The notes under the pieces are model-generated. The model was not told the DNA's origin and searched no databases. It worked only from the letters and a program-made list of their open reading frames with translations. From Bacillota bacterium (lineage in GTDB: Bacteria > Bacillota > Clostridia > Tissierellales > Sedimentibacteraceae): 17,321 nt of DNA. The stretch lies in contig JAFACY010000207.1 in the NCBI GenBank assembly GCA_023425285.1, forward strand, positions 1 through 17,321, written 5' to 3'. Every line of letters begins with the position of its first letter. Positions within the stretch are counted from its first letter, which is position 1. Positions 6,473-15,444 of this stretch are shown one piece after another. Position numbers and translations under genes: made by a program.

Positions 6473-7861
6473 CTAAAACTCTGCGTTCTTTGGTGTTCTT
6501 GGGAATGGGATTACGTCTCTTATGTTACCCATGCCTGTCATGTACATTATCAGTCTTTCAAATCCGAGACCGTATCCTGAATGCTTAACTCCGCCATACT
6601 TTCTCAGCTCAAGATACCACCACATGCCTTCTTTTTCTACGCCCATTTCTTCCATACGCTTTTCAAGCATGTCTAAGCGTTCTTCTCTCTGGCTTCCGCC
6701 TATGAGCTCTCCTATGCCGGGCACAAGTAAATCCATTGCTGAAACCGTCTTGTTGTCTTCGTTCATACGCATGTAGAACGCCTTTATATCCTTAGGATAA
6801 TTTATTACAAATACAGGCTTGCCGAATATTTTTTCAGACAGATATCTTTCATGTTCGGTCTGGATATCCGTTCCCCACTGAACAGGATAATCAAAATTAT
6901 CATTGTTTTTCTTTAGTATTTCTATTGCATCTGTATAATCAATCCTGCCGAATTCTGAATTTACAACGTTATTCAGCTTGTCAAACAGTCCTTTTTCTAC
7001 GAAGGAATTGAAAAATTCCATTTCTTCCTTTGCATTTTCCATCACATAGCTTATAACATACTTCACCATGTCCTCTGCCAACTGCATGTTGTCATTGATA
7101 TCAGCAAATGCAATTTCAGGCTCTATCATCCAGAATTCCGCAGCATGTCTCGTAGTGTTGGAGTTTTCTGCTCTGAATGTTGGTCCGAAAGTATAAACAT
7201 TTTTAAATGCAAGAGCAAATATTTCAGCTTCCAATTGTCCGCTTACTGTAAGATTTGCCGATTTGCCGAAAAAGTCTTTTGTATAGTCTGTTTTTCCGTC
7301 AACCTTTTCTATGTTATCTAAGTCCAGAGCCGTAACTCTGAACATTTCGCCTGCACCTTCAGCATCACTTGCTGTTATAATCGGAGGATGAGCGTATATG
7401 AAGCCTCTTTCATTGAAAAATTTATGTATCGCATATGCTGCCAGTGATCTCACACGGAACACCGCTGCAAATGTGTTTGTTCTCGGTCTTAAATGAGCTA
7501 TGGTTCTCAGATACTCAAGTGAATGTCTTTTTTTCTGTAACGGGTAGCTTGGATCTGATTCTGCTTCCATGGTTATTTCAGCCGCCTTTATTTCAAATGG
7601 CTGCTTTGCTTCGGGTGTTAAAAGCAAATTACCTTTAACCGTAATTGCACTCCCTGTAGAATATTTTTTTACTTCATCAAAATTGCTCAAATTATTTTCA
7701 AAAACAACCTGAACATTTTTCATAAATGTTCCGTCGTTTAATTCAATAAATCCAAAGTTTTTTGAATCTCTTATAGTCCTTATCCAGCCTTCAATGATTA
7801 CATCCTTGCCGGTAAATTCTTCGGGAGATTTAAATAAATCTCTCATATCTGTTGCTTTCAT
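6473..7861 (-). CDS. asnS: Asparagine-tRNA ligase
   Basis: Encodes 462 residues, typical of bacterial AsnRS, a class IIb synthetase that charges tRNA-Asn. The N-terminal OB fold (about 19-98) binds the anticodon. In the catalytic core, class II motif 2 FRAENSNTTRHAAEFW (229-244) and motif 3 GLGFERL (431-437) are intact. AEGAGEMF (167-174), VSGQLEAE (206-213) and the terminal IPFPRTP (451-457) favour AsnRS over AspRS. AGGAGG lies five bases before the ATG. It starts 27 bases after the thiN stop with no terminator or promoter seen between, so it is probably the last gene of the rsmB operon. No T-box leader, which controls many Firmicutes synthetase genes, is present upstream. Confidence 0.97.
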   Translation of the reverse strand: MKATDMRDLFKSPEEFTGKDVIIEGWIRTIRDSKNFGFIELNDGTFMKNVQVVFENNLSNFDEVKKYSTGSAITVKGNLLLTPEAKQPFEIKAAEITMEAESDPSYPLQKKRHSLEYLRTIAHLRPRTNTFAAVFRVRSLAAYAIHKFFNERGFIYAHPPIITASDAEGAGEMFRVTALDLDNIEKVDGKTDYTKDFFGKSANLTVSGQLEAEIFALAFKNVYTFGPTFRAENSNTTRHAAEFWMIEPEIAFADINDNMQLAEDMVKYVISYVMENAKEEMEFFNSFVEKGLFDKLNNVVNSEFGRIDYTDAIEILKKNNDNFDYPVQWGTDIQTEHERYLSEKIFGKPVFVINYPKDIKAFYMRMNEDNKTVSAMDLLVPGIGELIGGSQREERLDMLEKRMEEMGVEKEGMWWYLELRKYGGVKHSGYGLGFERLIMYMTGMGNIRDVIPFPRTPKNAEF

Positions 7862-7888
7862 GAATCCTCCTAATATTAATTATTTATA

Positions 7889-8518
7889 TCAATCTTTTGA
7901 AATGAATACAAGAGCACTTCCTTTTTTCAATCTGATGACCCCTGCATCTTCTGATATTTCATTGCTCACACACAGAGTGGAACCTCTTTCCACGTTTACG
8001 TTGTTCAACGGATATTTAAAGCCCTCCAGCGTCAGACCCTCAATGCTTTCTGACAATGGTATCAGAGAAACATAATAATTTTTTCTGAAAGGTATCGTCA
8101 TGGTATCTTTAACAATCTGAATGAAATTATTATTGTCTATTATTTGTATATTAACATCTATTTTGTGATATTTTTCTATCAGCAGCATATTTGCAACCGA
8201 GTGATCAAGTCTCGTTCCCGTAGCTCCGGCTAAAATTATATCCCTGAATCCCATCTCGACAGCTTGGTCGATTGCCAGTTCCATGTCAGTGTAATCCTTT
8301 TCGGGAGGAAACGCAACTGTTTCTATGTTCAGGCTTTTATAATATTCCATCACCGATTTATCTACCGAATCAAAATCACCCAAAATCAAATCCGGCACAA
8401 GGCCAAGATTCTTTACTTTTTCCAGTCCGCCGTCGGCACATATGACATAATCAATATTCAAATTTTCAATGCAGCTTTTATCAATGTCACTGCCGTTTCC
8501 TACAATAAGTGCCGTCAT
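7889..8518 (-). CDS. thiN: Thiamine pyrophosphokinase
   Basis: Encodes 209 residues, matching bacterial ThiN (YloS), which transfers pyrophosphate from ATP to thiamine to make thiamine diphosphate, useful for salvage of imported thiamine. Family motifs are complete: ADGG (28-31), LGDFDSVD (46-53), EKDYTDMELA (73-82) and GATGTRLDHS (98-107), followed by a C-terminal beta domain with the usual SNEI (185-188). Its ATG begins one base after the rpe stop, so translation of the two is likely coupled. No TPP riboswitch is visible; expression should follow the operon. Confidence 0.95.
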   Translation of the reverse strand: MTALIVGNGSDIDKSCIENLNIDYVICADGGLEKVKNLGLVPDLILGDFDSVDKSVMEYYKSLNIETVAFPPEKDYTDMELAIDQAVEMGFRDIILAGATGTRLDHSVANMLLIEKYHKIDVNIQIIDNNNFIQIVKDTMTIPFRKNYYVSLIPLSESIEGLTLEGFKYPLNNVNVERGSTLCVSNEISEDAGVIRLKKGSALVFISKD

Positions 8519-8519
8519 T

Positions 8520-9176
8520 TTATTTTACCAGCTTTTGCTTGAACATTTTAGTCTGCAAAACAACATCCTCTGCCTTGTATATTGCCGAGCCCACAACAAT
8601 AACATTGGGACCCCAGCTCAAGACCTCTTCAACGTTGTCTAATGTTATGCCGCCGTCTATTTCAACATCAACATTCAAACCGTAATCCTTTATCATCTGC
8701 ATTAATTCTTCACATTTATACCTGATGTTTTTTATCAGTTTCTGTCCTCCGAAGCCGGGATTAACACTCATGAGAAGTACCATGTCAACATCTCTTATTA
8801 TTTCCTTGAGAGTTGAAACGGGAGTCGCAGGATTGATGGATACCCCTGCCTTTAGCCCCAGTGCTTTAATCTTCTGGATTGTTCTGTGCAAATGAACACT
8901 TGCTTCCTGATGTACCGTTATTATGTCTGCTCCGGCATTATAGAAATCTTCTATATAGTCATCCGGATTTTGTATCATAAGGTGTACATCAAATGTACGC
9001 TCTGTTACACATCTCAAGCTTTTGATCACATCGGGACCAATGGTTATATTCGGCACAAAATGCCCATCCATTACATCTATGTGTATATAGTCTGCTCCAC
9101 CATCTTCGATGAGCTTTATTTCTTCTCCAAGCCTGGAAAAATCTGCTGATAATATAGAAGGCGCTAATTTATTCAT
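8520..9176 (-). CDS. rpe: Ribulose-phosphate 3-epimerase
   Basis: Encodes 218 residues, the standard length. The enzyme interconverts ribulose 5-phosphate and xylulose 5-phosphate in the pentose phosphate pathway. It is a TIM barrel with metal-binding and acid/base residues visible: APSILSADF (5-13), HIDVMDGHFVPN (32-43; His32, Asp34), His65 in DVHLM, VNPGFGGQ (138-145) and EIDGGI (172-177; Asp174). The start follows rsgA by eight bases, with AGGAGG just before the ATG. The rsgA-rpe-thiN order is common in Firmicutes. Confidence 0.97.
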   Translation of the reverse strand: MNKLAPSILSADFSRLGEEIKLIEDGGADYIHIDVMDGHFVPNITIGPDVIKSLRCVTERTFDVHLMIQNPDDYIEDFYNAGADIITVHQEASVHLHRTIQKIKALGLKAGVSINPATPVSTLKEIIRDVDMVLLMSVNPGFGGQKLIKNIRYKCEELMQMIKDYGLNVDVEIDGGITLDNVEEVLSWGPNVIVVGSAIYKAEDVVLQTKMFKQKLVK

Positions 9177-9184
9177 GTTTCCTC

Positions 9185-10063
9185 CTAATACAATTTATTT
9201 TTTTTAATTTCTTCCAACAGTTTAACATAATTGTTGTATCTGATTTGACTTATGCCGCCTTCCTGCACCGCTTCTTTTATAACGCAGTCCGGTTCCTTCT
9301 TATGAAGGCAGTCCATGAACCTGCAGCCTGAATCAAATTTCTTTATTTCCGGATAGTATTCTTTAAGCTCGAATTCTCCGATTCCGTTCAGCTCAAAGGA
9401 GCTGAATCCCGGAGTATCAACAACGTAGCCTCCGGAGCTCAATTTATATATTTCCGCATGTCTGGTAGTATGCTTCCCTCTTTTAAGCTTTTCGCTGATT
9501 TCTCCTGTTTCAAGCTTAAAGTCCGGCTGTACAGCATTCATCAGCGACGACTTACCCACACCTGACGGACCGGAAAACACGCTCAGTCTATCCTTCAATA
9601 TATTTCTCAATTCATTGATTGAGCTTTCGTCATGCATGCTCGTAAAAATAATTTTATATCCCGTATTTACAAAAATACCTTCATATTCTTTTTTTAATTT
9701 GTCGCTCGCCAGGTCTGATTTATTAAAGCAAATAACAGGCTTTAAATTATTTGTTTCGGCAGCAATCAATAATTTATCAAGGAGCAAAAAGCTTGGTTCG
9801 GGATTGGTTACAGCAAAAAATATCAGCAGCTGTTCAACATTGGCAACGGGAGGTCTTTGCATTTCATTTTTTCTGTCTTTTATTTTTTCTATATAACCGC
9901 ATGTTTCATCCTCTTCGGTCAATCTTATCGAAACATTGTCTCCCACCAAGGGTTTGATATTTTTCAATCTGAACAGACCTCTTGCCCTGCATTCGATTAA
10001 TCCGTTTTCCGTATCTACGTAATAATTACCCCCGACCCCTTTTATTATGACACCTTCAATCAT
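9185..10063 (-). CDS. rsgA: Small ribosomal subunit biogenesis GTPase RsgA
   Basis: Encodes 292 residues. RsgA (YjeQ/CpgA) is a GTPase that checks late 30S assembly at the decoding centre. It has the circularly permuted GTPase order: after an N-terminal OB domain (about 1-70), G4 NKSD (114-117) comes before G1 GPSGVGKS (165-172) and G3 DTPG (216-219). The C-terminal zinc site is Cys247, Cys252, His254 and Cys260. The gene lies eight bases after prkC. In Bacillus subtilis the homologue CpgA is a PrkC substrate, so the position next to the kinase and phosphatase is likely functional. Confidence 0.97.
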   Translation of the reverse strand: MIEGVIIKGVGGNYYVDTENGLIECRARGLFRLKNIKPLVGDNVSIRLTEEDETCGYIEKIKDRKNEMQRPPVANVEQLLIFFAVTNPEPSFLLLDKLLIAAETNNLKPVICFNKSDLASDKLKKEYEGIFVNTGYKIIFTSMHDESSINELRNILKDRLSVFSGPSGVGKSSLMNAVQPDFKLETGEISEKLKRGKHTTRHAEIYKLSSGGYVVDTPGFSSFELNGIGEFELKEYYPEIKKFDSGCRFMDCLHKKEPDCVIKEAVQEGGISQIRYNNYVKLLEEIKKNKLY

Positions 10064-10071
10064 AAAAGCTC

Positions 10072-12141
10072 CTATTCAAATTTTATTTCAACCTTATCAT
10101 AAAGTTCATTGTCAATATAAATTTCAAAAGTCTGTTTTCCTCTGCCCTCGAGATTAATTATAATACTGTGCTCGGATGTTTTAACATCTTTTGAATAAAC
10201 AATTTCTCTTCCAACCTCAACTATTTTTTGAACCACTATATAAACTTCATCCTTATCCTTCGGCAATGTTATGGTCAACGGATATGTTCCTACAGCACCG
10301 GTATCTCCGCTGTCGCCTCCCGGTTCGTTTGTACCAGGTTCTTCAGTTCCAGGAACTTCGGTTCCCGGTTCTTCAGTATCGGGCTTTCCAGAGCTCACTG
10401 TCAGCCATATAGACGTACCAAGTGCAACCTCATGACCTGGTATGACGCTTTGATTGATAACATTACCCTCCACTACAGTATCACTGGGTTCGGGAGTAAT
10501 CTCTCCTACCGTCAATCCGTACTGAGCTATGGTTAATTTTGCGGATTCCACATCCTTGTTTATCAAGCTTGGCATCACAACTAAAGTTATCTTAGGTCCT
10601 TTGCTCACTACATAATCAACCTTGTCATTTTCGTTGGCAGGTGTACCCTGTACAGGATTTTGTCTTATTATCTTACCTGCAACAATCGTATCGGAATTCT
10701 CTTCGGTCACGGTACCCTCGGATAATCCAAACTGCGCCAATATTATACCAACCTCTATGGCATATTTATCAACCAGATCAGGTACAATTATTTCCTGCTG
10801 ACCTCTGCTTACTACAACTTCTACGGTATAACCCTCCTTGAGCTTCATACCCTCATCAACACTTTGCTCAATTATCCTTCCTTCTGCAAATTCTTTACTG
10901 TATTCACGATTTGCAACCTTAAAGACAAGACCTAAATCTTCAATAATGTCCTGCGCCTCTTCTTCTGTTCTGTTTTTCAAATCGGGAACCGGTACCTCTG
11001 GCACATACATTATAGCCTTAAACGCGATGATACCGCCTATCACAGCTATTGCCAATGCACTCAATACAGCTGCAACGGTTATTTTTAAATTTTTGTTTCT
11101 TTCTGCATCATTTATTTTTTCGTTTTCTTTATTATTCTTCTTATGCTTCATTTCTTCTTCCGTATCTTCTCCGAAAAAGCTTTTAAACGCATTATCTGAA
11201 TTTTCGTCAATCAAATCTATATTTATAACACCATCATTCTTGATGTCATCATTTATTACGGGTAAAACCATTGTAGGTGAATCTATGATTTCATCATTCT
11301 CTGCACTGATGAACGGACCGGAGCCATTCAATGAATCAAGACTCTTGATCAGTTCATCTATGTTCTGATATCTGAAGCTCTGATGCTTTTCAAGGCATTT
11401 CATGATTATATCTTCATAAGCCTTTGATATATTTACATTTTTAACCTTATTTGTAGGTAGAACGGGCTTTTCCTGTATCTGCTTCATAGCTACGGAAATA
11501 TGATTGTCTGCATCGAAAGGCACAACTCCCGTAACCATTTCATACATAACAATTCCCAAGGAATATATATCAGATTTATCATCCACATATCCGCCTCTTG
11601 CCTGTTCAGGTGAAAAATAATGAACAGAACCGATTACATTGGAGGTGTTGTTTATGGTAGAGCTTGTAGCAGCTCTTGCAATACCGAAATCAGTTACCTT
11701 TGCGATACCGTCCTCTGTAATCAGTATGTTATGAGGCTTTATATCACGATGGACAATGTTGTTTGAATGCGCATGCTTTAAGGCTTCTGCCATTTGTCTT
11801 GAAATTTTAACGGCTTCCTGCTCGCTCAATCTGCCTTTTCTGTTTATATATTTCTTTAAGGTTTCGCCCTTGACATATTCCATAACTATATAATATATAT
11901 CATCCTCTATTCCCGTATCATATATATTAACTATGTTAGGATGTGTCAGGCTTGCTGCGGATAAAGATTCCTGCTTGAATTTATTTACAAAATCAGGATC
12001 GGAGGTCAATTCGTCCCTCAATATTTTAATCGCAACGAAGCGGTTTAATACCCTGCATTTAGCCTTGTAGACATATGACATGCCTCCGCCGCCTATTTTT
12101 TCTATTATTTCATATCTGTTTCCTAATATTCTACCTATCAT
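10072..12141 (-). CDS. prkC: PASTA-domain Ser/Thr protein kinase
   Basis: Encodes 689 residues. PrkC/StkP-type kinases sense muropeptides or lipid II and control growth, cell-wall synthesis and dormancy exit. The cytoplasmic kinase domain (about 10-270) has the Gly-rich loop GGGGMSYVY (17-25), Lys39 in VAIK, Glu58, HRDIKPHN (131-138) and DFG (151-153), with several Ser/Thr in the activation loop (159-176). A basic juxtamembrane stretch leads to one membrane helix (about 353-377). Three PASTA repeats follow outside (about 382-446, 450-516 and 520-586), then a Pro/Glu/Gly/Thr linker with repeated EPGTE units (589-607) and an extra C-terminal beta-type domain (617-689). The ATG at 12141 is chosen because GAGGTG lies seven bases upstream; a TTG at 12168 would add nine non-family residues. 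It overlaps stp by 11 bases. Confidence 0.96.
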   Translation of the reverse strand: MIGRILGNRYEIIEKIGGGGMSYVYKAKCRVLNRFVAIKILRDELTSDPDFVNKFKQESLSAASLTHPNIVNIYDTGIEDDIYYIVMEYVKGETLKKYINRKGRLSEQEAVKISRQMAEALKHAHSNNIVHRDIKPHNILITEDGIAKVTDFGIARAATSSTINNTSNVIGSVHYFSPEQARGGYVDDKSDIYSLGIVMYEMVTGVVPFDADNHISVAMKQIQEKPVLPTNKVKNVNISKAYEDIIMKCLEKHQSFRYQNIDELIKSLDSLNGSGPFISAENDEIIDSPTMVLPVINDDIKNDGVINIDLIDENSDNAFKSFFGEDTEEEMKHKKNNKENEKINDAERNKNLKITVAAVLSALAIAVIGGIIAFKAIMYVPEVPVPDLKNRTEEEAQDIIEDLGLVFKVANREYSKEFAEGRIIEQSVDEGMKLKEGYTVEVVVSRGQQEIIVPDLVDKYAIEVGIILAQFGLSEGTVTEENSDTIVAGKIIRQNPVQGTPANENDKVDYVVSKGPKITLVVMPSLINKDVESAKLTIAQYGLTVGEITPEPSDTVVEGNVINQSVIPGHEVALGTSIWLTVSSGKPDTEEPGTEVPGTEEPGTNEPGGDSGDTGAVGTYPLTITLPKDKDEVYIVVQKIVEVGREIVYSKDVKTSEHSIIINLEGRGKQTFEIYIDNELYDKVEIKFE

Positions 12142-12880
12142 AAGCTTCACCTCTAATGGTATTATCAACGATAATTATGGTAATATTGTCAGTACCGCCG
12201 TTATCATTGGCTAATTTTATTAATCTTTGTACGCTTTCCGAACTTCCGTATTCCTTGATTGTTTCCTTAATTTTATCATCCGATAAATGCGTGGTAAGTC
12301 CGTCGGTACATAAAAGCATTATGTCATTTTCAACTTCTATTTCAAATATATCAGCATGTACAAAATCTTCACTGCCAACAGCCCTTGTTATAACATTTCT
12401 TTTGGGGTGTATCTTTGCTTCTTCGGTAGTGATTCTTCCGTCTTTCAGCAGCTCATGTACATATGTGTGGTCTTCTGTTATCTGTTTTATTTCATCATTT
12501 TTTATTATATAAGCTCTGCTGTCTCCCACATTGCCTATATAAGCAGTCTTTATGGAATGATCGACAACTGCCATTGTTATGGTTGTTCCCATTCCTGCAT
12601 ATTCTTCCTTGTCCAGCGATTCCCTTCTTATTTTATCATTTGCCTTGTTTATGCTTTCAATGATAAAAGTCGGAGCCTTAAAATCCTCGGACTCATAGCT
12701 TTTTACAAAGCAGTCACGGATAATGTCGATGGCTATAGAGCTTGCAACCTCTCCGGCCTTATGTCCTCCCATGCCGTCGGCAACCGCATAAAGATTATAT
12801 CTCTCAGTTTCTTCAACTATTAAATTGTCTTCATTGTTTTCTCGCATTAATCCTTTGTTTGTTTCGAAATAAACCCTCAT
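12131..12880 (-). CDS. stp: PP2C-type protein phosphatase, partner of PrkC
   Basis: Encodes 249 residues, typical of bacterial PPM/PP2C phosphatases (Stp/PrpC). These dephosphorylate the kinase and its substrates in a Mg/Mn-dependent reaction. Metal-binding motifs are intact: ENNEDN (14-19; Asp18), ADGMGGHKAGEVAS (34-47; Asp35), GDSRAY (119-124; Asp120), CTDGLT (191-196; Asp193) and GGTDNIT (228-234; Asp231). There is no membrane segment. The stop overlaps the prkC start by 11 bases, so kinase and phosphatase are translationally coupled. AGAGGTG before its ATG overlaps the stop of rlmN. Confidence 0.97.
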   Translation of the reverse strand: MRVYFETNKGLMRENNEDNLIVEETERYNLYAVADGMGGHKAGEVASSIAIDIIRDCFVKSYESEDFKAPTFIIESINKANDKIRRESLDKEEYAGMGTTITMAVVDHSIKTAYIGNVGDSRAYIIKNDEIKQITEDHTYVHELLKDGRITTEEAKIHPKRNVITRAVGSEDFVHADIFEIEVENDIMLLCTDGLTTHLSDDKIKETIKEYGSSESVQRLIKLANDNGGTDNITIIIVDNTIRGEAYDR

Positions 12881-12889
12881 ATAGCACCT

Positions 12890-13918
12890 CTATACATCCA
12901 AAAAGTTGTTTCTTAATTGACCGCATGCAGCATTGATATCACTTCCAAGTTCTCTTCTTACGGTTGCGTTTATTCCCTTATCGACTAGAACTCTCTTAAA
13001 TTTCTCGATATCAAGATTATCTGACGGCTTTATATTTGATTCCTTGACATAATTGCAAGGAATTAAATTCACATTTGCTAATTTTCTGTTCAACAGTCTT
13101 GCTAAAAGCTCTGCATCCGAAGTGCTGTCGTTAAAGCCCTTTATCATGATGTACTCAAAAGTCAGCCGTCTTCCTGTTTTTTCAAGATAATAATCGCATG
13201 CCTTCATTAACTCGGGAAGCTTATATTTCTTCGAAACCGGAAGTATCTGCTCTCTTTTTTCCTGTGTTGGAGCATGTAGAGAAATCGCCAGCGTGATTGG
13301 CAGGTCTTCATCGGCAAGCCTGTAGATGTCAGGCACGATGCCACATGTGGAAACAGTAATTTTTCTCATGGAAATATTCTGTCCTCTTTCGTCATTTATC
13401 AGCCTTAAAAACTTAACCACATTGTCGTAATTATTAAGCGGCTCTCCCGAGCCCATAATCACGACATTTGATATTTTTTCTCCCGTATCCTTTTGTATCA
13501 GATATATCTGCTTCAGCATTTCTGCTGCCGTTAAACCTCTTAAATAACCGTTTTTAGTTGACGCACAAAAAAGACAACCCATTTTGCATCCCACCTCAGA
13601 TGAGATACATGCAGTATTGCCGAATTTATATTTTAAAAATACACTTTCTACAACATTTCCATCCTCAAATCTGATGACGTACTTTTTTGTTTCATCAAGC
13701 TTGGATTCAAGCTTTAATTCGATAGAAGCCCGTGTAAATTCCAATATCTTACTTAATTCTTCCTTCGTTTTTTTGGATACATTGGACATACCGTCATAAT
13801 CATCGACGCATTTGTTATGTACCCAGTCAAATATCTGCTTTGCCTTGAATTTCTGCTCGCCCATTTCAGAAAGAATTTCCTCAATCTCAATTAAGCTTAA
13901 ATCATCAATTTTTTTCAT
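12890..13918 (-). CDS. rlmN: Dual-specificity RNA methyltransferase RlmN
   Basis: Encodes 342 residues. RlmN is a radical-SAM enzyme that methylates C2 of A2503 in 23S rRNA and A37 in some tRNAs. The iron-sulphur cluster motif CKMGCLFC (Cys111, Cys115, Cys118) is complete. The two extra catalytic Cys are present, Cys104 in TACISSEVG and Cys332 in AACGQL, matching Cys118 and Cys355 of Escherichia coli RlmN. GSGEPLNNYDNV (157-168) is the SAM-contacting signature. It is RlmN rather than the resistance enzyme Cfr on context, since it sits between rsmB and stp as in most Firmicutes. AGAAGGT lies ahead of the ATG, 30 bases after rsmB. Confidence 0.96.
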   Translation of the reverse strand: MKKIDDLSLIEIEEILSEMGEQKFKAKQIFDWVHNKCVDDYDGMSNVSKKTKEELSKILEFTRASIELKLESKLDETKKYVIRFEDGNVVESVFLKYKFGNTACISSEVGCKMGCLFCASTKNGYLRGLTAAEMLKQIYLIQKDTGEKISNVVIMGSGEPLNNYDNVVKFLRLINDERGQNISMRKITVSTCGIVPDIYRLADEDLPITLAISLHAPTQEKREQILPVSKKYKLPELMKACDYYLEKTGRRLTFEYIMIKGFNDSTSDAELLARLLNRKLANVNLIPCNYVKESNIKPSDNLDIEKFKRVLVDKGINATVRRELGSDINAACGQLRNNFLDV

Positions 13919-13948
13919 TCTGTACCTTCTATATTTTTTTCAATTATA

Positions 13949-15280
13949 TCATATCTTTTTTATTTTCGCAATAAAAAAGCCGTCCATTCCGTGTAGATGC
14001 GGATATATTTCAACATATCCGTTCTTTGCCGATGCAAAGTTTCCATGGATGTTTTCGGATATATCTGTCAGGGTATAACCCTTATTGTTTTTAAGGAACC
14101 TGTTAATAAGTTCGAAATTTTCTTCCGGATTTGTGGTGCAGGTAGAATATACCAGCTCACCCGATGCTTTAATATATTTTGAAGCATTTTCAAGTATTTT
14201 ATATTGGATTTCTCTTATATCATTCAATTCCTTATCCGTCTTGCTGTACTTTATTTCAGGCTTACGTCTGATTATGCCGAGACCTGTACACGGAACATCT
14301 GCTATGACATAGTCCGCTTTTTCAATCAACGATTCATCCAGCTTCGTTGCATCGTATTCTTCAACCTTGACGTTTTGTATACCCAATCTTTTCAACTCAT
14401 TTTCAATTAGCCTGAGCTTGCCCGGATATATGTCCCTTGAAATTATTTTTCCTGTATTATTCATTATTTCCGCAGCATTAAGTGTCTTTCCTCCGGGAGC
14501 AGCACACATGTCTATTACAAGGGAATTCTCCTTTGGATTTAATATCTGACCTGAAAGCATCGAGCTTTCGCTCTGGATTGAAAAAAGCCCGTCTTTGTAT
14601 TCTTTTATTTTATCTATTTCAAAAGGATTTTCAATCACTAAGCCTTTATCGGCATATTTGCATTTATACACCCTCATGCCCTTTTCTTCAAGGAGCTTAA
14701 TCAATTCATCCCTCTGAATTTTCAGAGTGTTAACCCGTATTTCCAGCGGTGCCTCAGTATTATTTGCTATCAATACATTCTCCACATCACTGCCAAACTG
14801 CTTTTTCCATTTCACGACTAATTCCCTGGGATATGAATATTTAACGCTTAAGTATTCAACCTCCGGCAATTCATTTATTTTTGCAGTAAGAGCATCCTTG
14901 CTTCGCAGTATGTTTCTGAGTATTGCATTAACAAATTTAGAGCCTCTCACATTGCCCTTGTCCTTAATGTATTGGACACTTTCATTCACAACTATGTTTT
15001 CATGGGATTTATCCAGAAAGAATATCTGATATACAGCCAGTCTCAGCACAGTCAATACATCAATTTCCATTTTCTTCGTCTTTGTAACGGACACCTCATT
15101 GATAATCCAGTCAATATATATTAAATTTTCGATAACTCCCAGAACAGATTTACGGTACAACGAAAGAAAGCTATGCTCAACATTTTTCATATCATTGTTT
15201 ATAACTATATTTGAATAGGATTTATCCCTGAATATTTTTTTAAGTGTTTCAATTGTCTGTGTTCTGTAGTTGTTGTTCAT
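13949..15280 (-). CDS. rsmB: 16S rRNA (cytosine-967-C5)-methyltransferase RsmB
   Basis: Encodes 443 residues, normal for RsmB (Sun/Fmu). The N-terminal NusB-like RNA-binding domain (about 1-130) includes NAILRNILR (118-126). The C-terminal SAM-dependent domain has DMCAAPGGKT (257-266), ADVPCTGLGIIRRKPEIKY (327-345) with Cys331, and YSTCTTNPEEN (378-388) with the catalytic Cys381. GGAGG lies five bases before the ATG. It is the first gene of the long minus-strand operon, with its own promoter about 40 bases upstream. In many Clostridia, def, fmt and a zinc peptidase precede rsmB in the same operon; here that place is taken by the unrelated PadR pair. Confidence 0.96.
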   Translation of the reverse strand: MNNNYRTQTIETLKKIFRDKSYSNIVINNDMKNVEHSFLSLYRKSVLGVIENLIYIDWIINEVSVTKTKKMEIDVLTVLRLAVYQIFFLDKSHENIVVNESVQYIKDKGNVRGSKFVNAILRNILRSKDALTAKINELPEVEYLSVKYSYPRELVVKWKKQFGSDVENVLIANNTEAPLEIRVNTLKIQRDELIKLLEEKGMRVYKCKYADKGLVIENPFEIDKIKEYKDGLFSIQSESSMLSGQILNPKENSLVIDMCAAPGGKTLNAAEIMNNTGKIISRDIYPGKLRLIENELKRLGIQNVKVEEYDATKLDESLIEKADYVIADVPCTGLGIIRRKPEIKYSKTDKELNDIREIQYKILENASKYIKASGELVYSTCTTNPEENFELINRFLKNNKGYTLTDISENIHGNFASAKNGYVEIYPHLHGMDGFFIAKIKKI

Positions 15281-15320
15281 AAAGCCTCCGTAGCCTTAGC
15301 AATCTCATAAAAACCAATTT

Positions 15321-15348
15321 ATTATATCACAAAGTCTCTAAATAACAA
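15321..15348 (-). promoter_or_regulatory. Promoter of the rsmB-prkC-asnS operon
   Basis: Minus strand: TTGTTA (15343-15348), 16 bases, then TATAAT (15321-15326) preceded by TGA, giving an extended -10 TGATATAAT. Predicted start near 15314, so a short leader of about 34 bases. It is the only good promoter found upstream of the eight-gene run. Confidence 0.75.
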
Positions 15349-15403
15349 AGATTATTTTATGATTTAATATACATTGTTAATCATATAAATTACCCTGTCA
15401 TTT

Positions 15404-15419
15404 AAAAACATACGTTTTT
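15404..15419. terminator. Weak AT hairpin, possible terminator of the PadR pair
   Basis: AAAAAC (15404-15409) pairs with GTTTTT (15414-15419) around ATAC. On the minus strand a T run follows, 26 bases after the stop of the membrane protein gene. With only one G-C pair it is thermodynamically weak. The rest of 15349-15444 holds nothing I can identify. Confidence 0.3.
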
Positions 15420-15444
15420 TTCTGTAAAATTGTTCCCATTGTAT

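Noticed and set aside
7862..7888. Searched for a T-box or separate promoter before asnS
   Set aside because: Only 27 bases separate thiN and asnS, and they hold just the ribosome binding site.
12142..12168. A TTG start that would lengthen PrkC by nine residues
   Set aside because: The ATG at 12141 has GAGGTG at the right distance and gives the family-typical beginning MIGRILGNRYEI; the TTG start has no comparable support.
12356..12823. 155-residue plus-strand frame inside stp
   Set aside because: It is antisense to the intact phosphatase, with a composition typical of reverse reading of AT-rich genes.
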